Source: Parvibaculaceae bacterium Mf 1.05b.01 (GTDB lineage: Bacteria; Pseudomonadota; Alphaproteobacteria; Parvibaculales; Parvibaculaceae). From it: a stretch of 64,000 bases of DNA. This document shows, in pieces, positions 7,827 to 16,005 of this stretch (positions are counted from its first letter, which is position 1; every line of letters starts with the position of its first letter). A model generated the notes under the pieces. It made no database searches. It was not told the DNA's origin and saw nothing but the letters and a program-made list of their open reading frames with translations. The position numbers were made by a program, and so were the translations under genes. The stretch covers positions 1,426,001 through 1,490,000 of the forward strand of contig BAOK01000001.1 of NCBI GenBank assembly GCA_000509225.1, given 5' to 3'.

Positions 7827-8280
7827 CGCTTATTCGAAGAAATAGCCCGGAAATCGGGCGATATTCGAAAAAGCTCATCCCACCAGCCCGGTAGATGTAT
7901 CGCCTCGGTTTGATTGACCATTGCCTTTCGGCTTTTGCCAGACAAACCACATCTGGACGAATACTCGTCTTTATCGGTTGCAGGTGCCCAGCAACCAACC
8001 AAAGCAAGGGCACACAGAGAAACGATGCAAACACCGCAGTTCATGACGATAGGCGAAGCGAACAGGATGGTCCCAAACGACCCCCTCATGCGCTGCTTCA
8101 GCGTCCGCGCGTTCCGTTTGTCCCTAACACTTTCATCAAACCATGCCTCTTCCGCTCCGGCCCTGCGCCAGAGCCCGAACCGGCATGGCTATCAAACAAA
8201 CGCCGCCCCTTTGCAGCCAGGCCTCCTCACCGAGCCCTGCCCCCGCAATGGCGTGATACGGCGTCTCGGAGAACCCCCTC

Positions 8281-10743
8281 ATGGGAAACAAAATGCTCAT
8301 CGATGCCGCCCACCCGGAAGAAACCCGGGTTGTGGTGGTACACGGAAATCGGGTTGAAGAATTTGACTTTGAATCCGAAAACAAAAAGCAGCTTCGCGGG
8401 AATATCTACCTCGCCAAGGTAACGCGGGTTGAACCCTCGCTACAGGCAGCTTTTGTTGAATACGGCGGCAATCGTCATGGCTTCCTTGCCTTCAATGAAA
8501 TTCACCCAGACTATTATCAGATCCCTGTCGCGGACCGCGAAGAGCTTCTGAAGGAATGGGCTGCGGAAACCCGTGCCCAGGACGACGACGACGAGCCTGA
8601 CGCTGCAAGCACTGACAATGAGTCTGAAGCTGATAGCGAGGCAGATGCCGAGCTGGACGCCGCTGCAGAAGATGCCGATACGGCTGACAGCGAAAATGAC
8701 GAGGAAGATACGGACGTTGCCTCCGACGAAACAGTCGAGGCCATGGGTAGTGAAGATGCCATAGAAGAGGCGCAGCCCAAGAAGCAACGACGGCAGCTTC
8801 GGTCCTATAAAATTCAGGAAGTGATCAAGCGCCGTCAGGTGATCCTGATCCAGGTGGTGAAGGAAGAGCGCGGCAATAAGGGTGCAGCGCTCACGACCTA
8901 CCTCTCTCTCGCCGGTCGCTATTGCGTATTGATGCCCAACACGGCTCGTGGCGGCGGCATTTCCCGCAAAATTACGAATGGCGGCGACCGTAAGAAGCTG
9001 AAAGCTGTTGCGGAAGGTCTTGATGTACCGGAAGGCATGGGACTTATCGTTCGTACCGCTGGTGCGAAGCGCACGAAAACCGAAATCAAGCGTGACTTTG
9101 AATATCTGCTCCGTCTTTGGGAGCGGGTCCGGGATCTCACCTTGGAATCCATGGCCCCTGCCCTCGTTTATGAAGAAGGCAGTCTCATCAAGCGATCCAT
9201 TCGGGATCTCTACTCCAAAGATATCGATCAGGTTCTGATTGAAGGTGATGGCGCTTACCGTGAAGCGAAAGACTTCATGCGGATGCTCATGCCGAGCCAC
9301 GCAAAGAATGTTCAGCCTTACAAAGACCGCGAACCTATCTTCCAAAAGCACAGCATCGACACGCAGCTGGATGCCATGTTCTCCGAGACTGTCACGCTCA
9401 AATCAGGTGGCTATCTCGTCATCAACCAGACCGAAGCGCTGGTGGCCATTGATGTGAACTCCGGTCGGGCAACAAAAGAGCGCAATATTGAAGCAACGGC
9501 GCTTAAGACAAATCTGGAAGCTGCGGCGGAAGCTGCCCGCCAGTTCCGACTTCGAGACCTTGCCGGCCTGATCGTCATCGACTTTATCGATATGGACGAG
9601 AACCGGAATAACCGGTCCGTTGAGAAAAAACTGAAAGAAGCGTTGAAATCAGATCGCGCACGTATTCAGGTCGGTCGCATCAGTCATTTTGGTCTTCTTG
9701 AAATGTCGCGGCAGCGTATGCGGGCCGGAATTATTGAAGGCTCGACGGTCGTCTGTCCGGCCTGTAGCGGTTCGGGTTTTGTGCGGTCTGTTGAATCAAC
9801 AGCGCTTCACGTCTTGCGCGCGGTAGAAGCGGAAGCTGTTAAAGGCAAGAGCCCGGCCTTCACGGTCACGGTGTCACCTGAAGTCGCGATTTACATACTC
9901 AACCAGAAGCGCTCCCACCTGCTGGATATCGAAGCCACCTACGGTGTCTCCGTCTATATCGAGACAGACCGCGACGTGCATGGGTCCGACCATAAGGTTG
10001 AACCAGCTGCTGCACGCGGTCCAGTTCAGGTACGCCCGCCTGTGACTGGCGCTGACGTGATAGACGAGGTGGCAGACGAAGAGTCTGAGACCCTCGCTGA
10101 CAATGATGATGAAGAGGAACAACCCAAACGCAAACGCCGGAGACGGCGTCGGCGCGGCGGTCGCAAATCTGACGATGAAAACGGGACGGAAGCTGACGCA
10201 GGCGCGGAAACAAAATCAGCCGAAGAAGCTGTCGATGCCAAAGGTGAGGCCGATGGCGAAGACAGTGCAGAAGCATCTGAAGGCAATGGCGACGAAGATG
10301 GGTCAGAAGAAGACAAGCCGAAGCGCCGTCGTCGCCGGGGTCGCCGGGGTGGACGTCGCAATCGCAAGACCACTGAGGCCGATGGCGAAAACGCCACTTC
10401 AGATGACGAAACAATATCGGCTGACGCAAGCGATGTAAGCGACAGCAATGATGCTGCTGAAGCCGATACAGGAGAGCCTGAAGAAGCCCCAGTTCTGGTT
10501 GCCTATTCTCGTGAACCAGAGGCTGAGCCAGAAACGCCGGAGACAGAGGCTTCCGATGAAGCTGTCGCCGAGGCGCCAGCGGCTGATCCAGAACCAGAAA
10601 CGGTAGAAGCAGAGACCCCAGAACCTGAAGTAGTTGAGCCTGAAGTGGTTGAAGCCGAAGCTGTGGAGCCAGAGCCAGAAGAAGAGAAGCCTGCCGGACC
10701 CGCAAAGAGTGGGTGGTGGCGGCGGCGCACGTCGGCTGACTAA
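8281..10743 (+). CDS. rne: Ribonuclease E
   Basis: Endoribonuclease and degradosome scaffold, 820 residues. N-terminal S1 domain begins near residue 35 and is interrupted by an acidic Asp/Glu-rich insertion at about 100-165, a hallmark of alphaproteobacterial RNase E. The catalytic RNase H-like/DNase I-like core follows (VAIDVNSGR; VIDFIDM with the magnesium-binding aspartates), then the zinc-link CPAC near residue 491. The C-terminal half is disordered, with two Arg-rich RNA-binding patches (KRKRRRRRRR; KRRRRRGRRGG) between acidic stretches, and ends in KSGWWRRR, matching the GWW PNPase-docking motif described for Caulobacter. GGAG lies 9 bases before ATG 8281. A strong hairpin terminator follows. 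Confidence 0.97.
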   Translation: MGNKMLIDAAHPEETRVVVVHGNRVEEFDFESENKKQLRGNIYLAKVTRVEPSLQAAFVEYGGNRHGFLAFNEIHPDYYQIPVADREELLKEWAAETRAQDDDDEPDAASTDNESEADSEADAELDAAAEDADTADSENDEEDTDVASDETVEAMGSEDAIEEAQPKKQRRQLRSYKIQEVIKRRQVILIQVVKEERGNKGAALTTYLSLAGRYCVLMPNTARGGGISRKITNGGDRKKLKAVAEGLDVPEGMGLIVRTAGAKRTKTEIKRDFEYLLRLWERVRDLTLESMAPALVYEEGSLIKRSIRDLYSKDIDQVLIEGDGAYREAKDFMRMLMPSHAKNVQPYKDREPIFQKHSIDTQLDAMFSETVTLKSGGYLVINQTEALVAIDVNSGRATKERNIEATALKTNLEAAAEAARQFRLRDLAGLIVIDFIDMDENRNNRSVEKKLKEALKSDRARIQVGRISHFGLLEMSRQRMRAGIIEGSTVVCPACSGSGFVRSVESTALHVLRAVEAEAVKGKSPAFTVTVSPEVAIYILNQKRSHLLDIEATYGVSVYIETDRDVHGSDHKVEPAAARGPVQVRPPVTGADVIDEVADEESETLADNDDEEEQPKRKRRRRRRRGGRKSDDENGTEADAGAETKSAEEAVDAKGEADGEDSAEASEGNGDEDGSEEDKPKRRRRRGRRGGRRNRKTTEADGENATSDDETISADASDVSDSNDAAEADTGEPEEAPVLVAYSREPEAEPETPETEASDEAVAEAPAADPEPETVEAETPEPEVVEPEVVEAEAVEPEPEEEKPAGPAKSGWWRRRTSAD

Positions 10744-10776
10744 GTCTTCTTAAAAGACATCAGACAGAACGCTTGA

Positions 10777-10818
10777 GGGCGCGGCGGTCATATGACCATC
10801 GCGCCCTTCTTCGTTTTT
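10777..10818 (+). terminator. Rho-independent terminator of rne
   Basis: A 30-base inverted repeat (10777-10806; 15-bp stem with two internal mismatches, built on GGGCGCG/CGCGCCC and the palindrome GGTCATATGACC) is followed by TTCTTCGTTTTT (T-run 10814-10818). It sits 34 bases after the rne stop and before the convergent SnoaL-like gene. Confidence 0.85.
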
Positions 10819-10854
10819 AGGACGGAAATATTCCTGGGACCGAAAAGAAGTCCG

Positions 10855-11523
10855 TCAGCTGCCTTCGTGTAACCAGGCTTGACCCTCAGCGTAAAGCGCG
10901 CGGGATTCATCGGTTTTGTCCACGACCTGTGGATCAACGGTGTAACCCTGCTGAGACATTGCTGCGCCTAGGAACTTGTAAGCGGGATTAAAGTCATCGG
11001 TATTGAGAAACCACGACATGAGCCAATACCGAATTGACGGATACACGCTGTCTATGCGGTCTTTCTGGTAAACGCAGATGCGGCGCAGGATCTTCCAATC
11101 ACCGTCTCTGCGCTCGACGAAGTCAAAAAAGTAGGCTTCCGAACTTAGATCAATCTCAACACCCGGATTTGCCCGTGCGGTAATCGACGCGGGCGTAATG
11201 GCGATCGCCCTGTCCCCGACAACATCAACAATCGACGGTTTCATAACGTGAATGGAGTCTGTGCCACTCTCCGCCATTTTGATGGAGGCATCCACAAAAT
11301 CAGAGAACCTGCCGGTAAACCATGTGACCTGGATTGTCCCTTCGGGATGGAACGTCGTGCGCAGCTCATCCCACATGCCATGGTCCCGATAGAAGCCCCA
11401 TTTGTACATCATTTGACTGATATCAGATCGGTCCTGATGAACCATTGTGTTCTCCTCCTCAGCCATTGCCGGCACTGTAAAAAGCACTGGTAGCACCGCC
11501 AGCAAAGCGAACAGCTTGTTCAT
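10855..11523 (-). CDS. Secreted SnoaL-like/NTF2-like domain protein
   Basis: 222 residues with a signal peptide (MNKLFALLAVLPVLFTVPAMA, cleavage near residue 21) and one SnoaL_4-like cone-fold domain: the RSDISQMMYKWGFYRDHGMWDEL opening helix, a DxF-type strand and a C-terminal WKILRRIC strand are typical. Members act as hydrolases, isomerases or non-catalytic binders; catalytic residues cannot be assigned by eye. It is the last gene of a same-strand run with two sulfatases (21-base gap), so it may bind or process the same substrate. Confidence 0.75.
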   Translation of the reverse strand: MNKLFALLAVLPVLFTVPAMAEEENTMVHQDRSDISQMMYKWGFYRDHGMWDELRTTFHPEGTIQVTWFTGRFSDFVDASIKMAESGTDSIHVMKPSIVDVVGDRAIAITPASITARANPGVEIDLSSEAYFFDFVERRDGDWKILRRICVYQKDRIDSVYPSIRYWLMSWFLNTDDFNPAYKFLGAAMSQQGYTVDPQVVDKTDESRALYAEGQAWLHEGS

Positions 11524-11544
11524 TTTTTTCTCCCTTTTGAAACT

Positions 11545-13068
11545 TCATTGGACCAAGTTGAGCCAGGGTTCATCCACCTCTTCGTCGCCGTAGTAATCGA
11601 CATACCAAGCTCGTTGATAGGCGGGTAGGTTCACTGGCTCGCCGCGTGGGTGGGCGTCCAGGTCAGCTAGTAATTCGTCTCTGAGCGCAGCATGGGTCTC
11701 ACTCTCGGCCAAATTCTCCAGCTCGCTCGGATCTTCTTCGATATTAAAAAATTCGATGTCGCCTGACTTATGACGCAACACTTTCCAGGGATATCTGATG
11801 AGTGCTTCGCCCCAGCCGGAAGCAATTACGAAATCCGGTGCCTCACCAGGCGTCCCATCTCTGAGCAGGGGCCACCTGTTGGCGCCATCAAAACCAGCAT
11901 CAGTTTCTTTGCTTTCGATCAGTCCCAAGATCGATGGAAGTATATCCTGAACAGTGACGGGCAAATTCATCTCACCAGCTGCGAGTTCATCGCGCCAATA
12001 CAGAAATCCCGGAACGCGCACGCCGCCCTCGTAGAAGGATCTCTTGCCATTGCGCAAAGGCGTGTTGTCGCCTCCACCGGTCAATATGATGTCGCGCATA
12101 AACTGTAAGAGGTTTATGGGGATACGTGTTTCGCCAAACCAATTATCAAGCGTCGTATAAATGCTTACGGCTCTGTCCGACGAGTAGGTTACGTTCGTCC
12201 CGCCATTGTCACTCATGAACCAGATCAATGTGTTGTCGAGCATGCCTTGTTGTTCCAAGGCATCGACGATGTTGCCGACCGCCCCATCAAGCTCCGTCAC
12301 CATTGCCGCGTAGGCGCGTCTATGCGGACTTTCGATCCCATCATACGCCGCTAGAGTTTCGTCCGGTGCATCATTGGGCAGATGCGGCGCATTGAAGGCT
12401 GCGTAGAGAAAGAGTGGCTCGTCGACCTTCCGTTTTTCAATCACGCTTACGGCTTCTTGAGCGATGAGATGGGTGGCATAGCCCTCATCGCGGATCACCT
12501 CCGCGTTTCCGTCTGCGTCAAGGCGCTGCCAGTCATATCTGCCCGCATGCAAATGGTTCCAATATCCAATGCCACCCGTCAGGTGGCCATAGAAGGTATC
12601 AAAGCCCCGTGACGTCGGAAGATAATCACGCTCATGAAACCCCAAATGCCACTTGCCGACCAATGCCGTTTGATAGCCAACACCTTTAAGATATTCAGGC
12701 ATTACCTTTTCTTCCAAAGGAAGTCCCTTTGGGTTGTGGCTTATCATCGCCTCGGTCAACCCAAGACGGGTCGACGATTTTCCGGTGAGCAGCGAGGCGC
12801 GCGTCGGTGTGCATTGCGGCTGGACATAAAACCTGTTTAACCGCACTCCCGATGCGGCCAACGCATCAATATGGGGAGTGTGAATTTCACTTCCCTGATA
12901 GCCGAGATCGTTCCAGCCAAGATCGTCTGCAATAATAAGGACGATGTTGGGCAAGGAAGGCGTTTGAGTTTCCACCACCAACGGCGCCTCAACAGCGGTC
13001 GGCTGATCTTCGCTCGCCCATGCAGGTTGAAAGGCTAGCAGGAAAATCAGAAAGAATGTTCGATACAT
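11545..13068 (-). CDS. Exported sulfatase (arylsulfatase family)
   Basis: 507 residues with a signal peptide (cleavage near WASE, residue 19-20). Sulfatase signature CTPTR at C86-R90 followed by ASLLTG: C86 would be converted to formylglycine. The metal-binding DD of IADDLGWNDLGYQGSE is at 48-49, with KWHLG and the DNGG motif further on. Hydrolyses sulfate esters, probably from polysaccharide or aryl sulfates in the periplasm. About half identical by eye to the neighbouring upstream sulfatase, from which it is separated by about 30 bases, so they are tandem paralogues. No formylglycine-generating enzyme is in the window. Confidence 0.92.
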   Translation of the reverse strand: MYRTFFLIFLLAFQPAWASEDQPTAVEAPLVVETQTPSLPNIVLIIADDLGWNDLGYQGSEIHTPHIDALAASGVRLNRFYVQPQCTPTRASLLTGKSSTRLGLTEAMISHNPKGLPLEEKVMPEYLKGVGYQTALVGKWHLGFHERDYLPTSRGFDTFYGHLTGGIGYWNHLHAGRYDWQRLDADGNAEVIRDEGYATHLIAQEAVSVIEKRKVDEPLFLYAAFNAPHLPNDAPDETLAAYDGIESPHRRAYAAMVTELDGAVGNIVDALEQQGMLDNTLIWFMSDNGGTNVTYSSDRAVSIYTTLDNWFGETRIPINLLQFMRDIILTGGGDNTPLRNGKRSFYEGGVRVPGFLYWRDELAAGEMNLPVTVQDILPSILGLIESKETDAGFDGANRWPLLRDGTPGEAPDFVIASGWGEALIRYPWKVLRHKSGDIEFFNIEEDPSELENLAESETHAALRDELLADLDAHPRGEPVNLPAYQRAWYVDYYGDEEVDEPWLNLVQ

Positions 13069-13097
13069 GGTTTCTCTCGCGCCTAAGGGCCAGGGCC

Positions 13098-14609
13098 TTA
13101 CTTCGCCGTCTCAAAGGTCTCCTGAGCTATTTCCATCCAGGGCGGACGGTCTTCTTCGCCCCCAAAGAAATCCATATCCAACATAATCTGCCAGATGGGC
13201 ACACCCACAGGCTCACCACGCGGTTTGGAGTCCAATGCGGCGATCATCTCATCGCGGCGCTGCGCATGTTCTCCTATGCCTGCAAGATCATTCTGTTCGG
13301 AAGGGTCAGCCTCCACATTGTAGAGCTGAATATCGTCCTCGCTGTGCCGGATAAGTTTCCAGGGATATTGGAACAAGGCTTCGCCATCCAGAGCTACAGC
13401 CATGTAATCTCTCACCTCGCCCGACTGCCCCGTTTCCAATAATGGCCATCGGTTAATGCCGTCGAACTCCCTGTTGCGTGCTTCGCTTTGCAGCATGGAG
13501 AGGATCGATGGAACCACGTCCTGTACAGTTACCATGTCGCCTACTTGCCGCGGTTGCAGTTCACCACGCCAGTACAGGAAAGAAGGAACGCGAACGCCCC
13601 CTTCATAGAGCGTGCCTTTCCCGCTGCGTAGCGGCTGGTTGTCACTGCCGCCTTGGAGATAGTTCATGCGCACAAACTCAAGAAACGTCCAGGGGATTTT
13701 AAAATCACCAAACCAGCGATCAAGGGTAGAGATGAAACTGAGTGCTGATGGCGGAGCCGTAGACGGGTTGAGCCCACCATTGTCGCTCATGAACCAGATC
13801 AGTGTGTTGTCGAGCATCCCCTGCTCTTCCAGGGCATCGACGATCTGGCCAATGCCTGTATCGAGTTCCGTTACCATGGCCGCATGAACGCGACGATGCG
13901 GGTTCTCTATGTCCGCGTAGCTTGCAATTGTCTCTTCTGGTGCTTCATTGGGCAGATGGGGAGCGCTAAACGCCGCATACAAAAAGAGCGGTTCATCCGG
14001 GTTGCGGTCTTTGATCACCCGGACAGCTTCGTTGGCCATCAGATGGGTGGCATATCCTTCTTCACGCAAGACTTCCTCATTGCGGTTCCAATCATAGCCA
14101 CCCCCGTGAACATGATCCCAATAGCCGATGCCCCCGGTCAGGTGCCCATAAAATGAGTCAAAGCCACGGGACGTGGGCAGATATTCGCGTTGACGAAAGC
14201 CCAGATGCCATTTGCCCACCAGGGATGTCTGGTAGCCCATGTCCTTGAGATACTGGGGTAGAATTTTCTGGTCCAAGGGCAGACCCGTCGGCACCAGCTT
14301 CGACAAGGCGCGTGTGATCCCAAGACGCGCCGTCGAGTTGCCGGTAAGCAGAGATGCCCGGGTCGGACTGCACATGGGCTGAGCATAGAACCGATCAAGC
14401 GCCAGACCGTCATTTGCCAAGGCGTCAATGCGGGGCGTGCGGATTTCACTGCCCTGATAGCCCAGGTCTTTCCAGCCGAGGTCATCGGCCACAATCACGA
14501 CAATGTTTGGGAGTGGCGGCGTGGCAGGAGCAATGTCGTCTACAACGTCCTCGGTCGCCCATGCCGATGTTGAGATCAAAAGACAGACCAGGGATAGGAT
14601 TCGGTACAT
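13098..14609 (-). CDS. Exported sulfatase (arylsulfatase family), paralogue of the next gene
   Basis: 503 residues from ATG 14609, chosen because it opens directly into a signal peptide (MYRILSLVCLLISTSAWA) and has GGAG 9 bases upstream; the longer frame adds 25 unlikely residues. Signature CSPTR at C80-R84, metal-binding DD at 42-43, KWHLGFRQREYLPTSRGFD, and FMSDNGG are all present. First gene of a three-gene run with the second sulfatase and the SnoaL-like protein. Differences cluster in the C-terminal half, suggesting related but not identical substrates (inference). Confidence 0.92.
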   Translation of the reverse strand: MYRILSLVCLLISTSAWATEDVVDDIAPATPPLPNIVVIVADDLGWKDLGYQGSEIRTPRIDALANDGLALDRFYAQPMCSPTRASLLTGNSTARLGITRALSKLVPTGLPLDQKILPQYLKDMGYQTSLVGKWHLGFRQREYLPTSRGFDSFYGHLTGGIGYWDHVHGGGYDWNRNEEVLREEGYATHLMANEAVRVIKDRNPDEPLFLYAAFSAPHLPNEAPEETIASYADIENPHRRVHAAMVTELDTGIGQIVDALEEQGMLDNTLIWFMSDNGGLNPSTAPPSALSFISTLDRWFGDFKIPWTFLEFVRMNYLQGGSDNQPLRSGKGTLYEGGVRVPSFLYWRGELQPRQVGDMVTVQDVVPSILSMLQSEARNREFDGINRWPLLETGQSGEVRDYMAVALDGEALFQYPWKLIRHSEDDIQLYNVEADPSEQNDLAGIGEHAQRRDEMIAALDSKPRGEPVGVPIWQIMLDMDFFGGEEDRPPWMEIAQETFETAK

Positions 14610-14809
14610 GTGGCTTACTCCAGATTGGCGGTCTCGCAGGATCAACCCCGCCCGCTGCTTGCCACTAGTAACCACAAGCACCATACTTTTTCCAGCATGT
14701 GTACCGTGAACAGACTAATCAAAAATGACTGGGGCAAATCTGCCATATCTTGGCGTTGGTTGGGTGTTGCCCGGCCTGCGCTGCAAAGAGAATGGCACCT
14801 TGCGTGACT

Positions 14810-15979
14810 CTATGAGCCGAGCCATGTCTTCAGACGGCGAACAGCTTCGCCCATATCTTCCGTCTTTCCCGCGAAGGAAAACCGCACATATTGATGTCCG
14901 TGTGTTGGATCAAAATCTGCGCCGGGTGTCGCTGCCACCCCTGCTTCCTCAAGCATGGCCGCGCAAAACGCGGAACTGTCGTCGGTCAGATGAGACACAT
15001 CCGCGTAGAGGTAAAAAGCGCCGTCTGCGGGCGCGAAGGATGTGATACCCGCCTTTGGCAGTTCCTCCAACAAAAGCCGTCTGTTTTCCGCGTAGACCGC
15101 AACATTCTCATCAAGGCAGGTTGTCTCATCAAAGGCTTGCTCAGCTGCAATCTGCGAGAGGGTTGGGGGTGAGATAAACAAGTTTTGCGCAAGACGTTCA
15201 ATCGGCCTAACCAAGCGCTCCGGCACAATGGCCCACCCCAGTCTCCAGCCTGTCATGCAGTAATATTTGGAGAAACTATTGATGACGATTGCTTCGTCAC
15301 CGGCTTCGAGAGCAGATACGTCCGGCTGCCCATAGGTGATGCGGTGATAGATCTCATCAGAGAGGAACCATCGGTCTGCCGCTTCATTGTGCCTTACCAA
15401 AGCGGCCATTTGTGGACCAGTGAGCATCGCGCCTGTTGGATTGGACGGGCTTGCGACCAACACGCCCTTCAATCTTCCATGCTTTGCTTCTGCCGCGTCA
15501 ATCAGGTTCGGGGTCAGGGCCCAGCCGGTTTCAGGGCCGACCGGAATTGAGACGGGGTCACATCCAAGCGCGCGCAGTGTATTGCGATAGGCCGGATAGC
15601 CGGGCTCCGGCACTGCTACCCGCTCTCCTGCTTCAAAACAGGCCAGAAAAGTGAGGATAAAGGCGGCAGAGGATCCGGCTGTCACAACCACGCGTTCGGG
15701 ATCAACCGATACAGAATGATGCTCGGCATAGTATCTGGCGATGCGCGCCCGCAGCGACGGCAGGCCCAGAGCATCGGTATAGGCAAGCGGACCGGCGTTC
15801 AGCGCTTCGGTTGCAACGGCTCGCACATTCTCTGGCGTGGGGGCACCTGGCTGCCCCACTTCCAAATGCATGATCGAGCGACCCGTTGCTTCAAGCCGGT
15901 TCGCTTCACGCATGACGTCCATGACGACGAACGGGTCCACCGAACTTCGGCCAGACGGTTTGGTTTGGTCAGCGCTCAT
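14810..15979 (-). CDS. Class I/II PLP-dependent aminotransferase
   Basis: 389 residues, fold-type I aminotransferase of the aspartate/aromatic/alanine group. Visible: the glycine-rich cofactor segment (VTAGSSAAF), SPSNPTGAML, the LSDEIYHRITY motif with the PLP-contacting Asp and Tyr, the Schiff-base lysine in NSFSKYYCMTGWRLGW, and the substrate-carboxylate arginine in VRFSFAGKTED. Substrate not determined. It shares strand with the GGT-like gene upstream (26-base gap) and the sulfatases downstream (about 200-base gap). Confidence 0.93.
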   Translation of the reverse strand: MSADQTKPSGRSSVDPFVVMDVMREANRLEATGRSIMHLEVGQPGAPTPENVRAVATEALNAGPLAYTDALGLPSLRARIARYYAEHHSVSVDPERVVVTAGSSAAFILTFLACFEAGERVAVPEPGYPAYRNTLRALGCDPVSIPVGPETGWALTPNLIDAAEAKHGRLKGVLVASPSNPTGAMLTGPQMAALVRHNEAADRWFLSDEIYHRITYGQPDVSALEAGDEAIVINSFSKYYCMTGWRLGWAIVPERLVRPIERLAQNLFISPPTLSQIAAEQAFDETTCLDENVAVYAENRRLLLEELPKAGITSFAPADGAFYLYADVSHLTDDSSAFCAAMLEEAGVAATPGADFDPTHGHQYVRFSFAGKTEDMGEAVRRLKTWLGS

Positions 15980-16005
15980 GAATGGCTGTTGGTTGAATTT
16001 CGACG

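Larger units (their letters stand above)
7412..8280. other. Gene-poor leader region between amiC and rne
   Basis: About 870 bases with no convincing gene. It must hold the amiC promoter and the rne promoter and long rne leader. Two notable structures are listed separately (7602-7642 and 7803-7826). A third small hairpin pairs GCCCG 7845-7849 with CGGGC 7855-7859. A minus-strand frame ending at 7736 begins like a lipoprotein (ATG 8044, lipobox LVGC) but has no ribosome site and degrades into low-information sequence; I do not call it. Confidence 0.6.

Noticed and set aside
9899-10705. 268-codon minus-strand open frame
   Set aside because: Antisense to the repetitive Arg/Glu-rich tail of rne; Leu/Gln/His-rich translation is an artefact.
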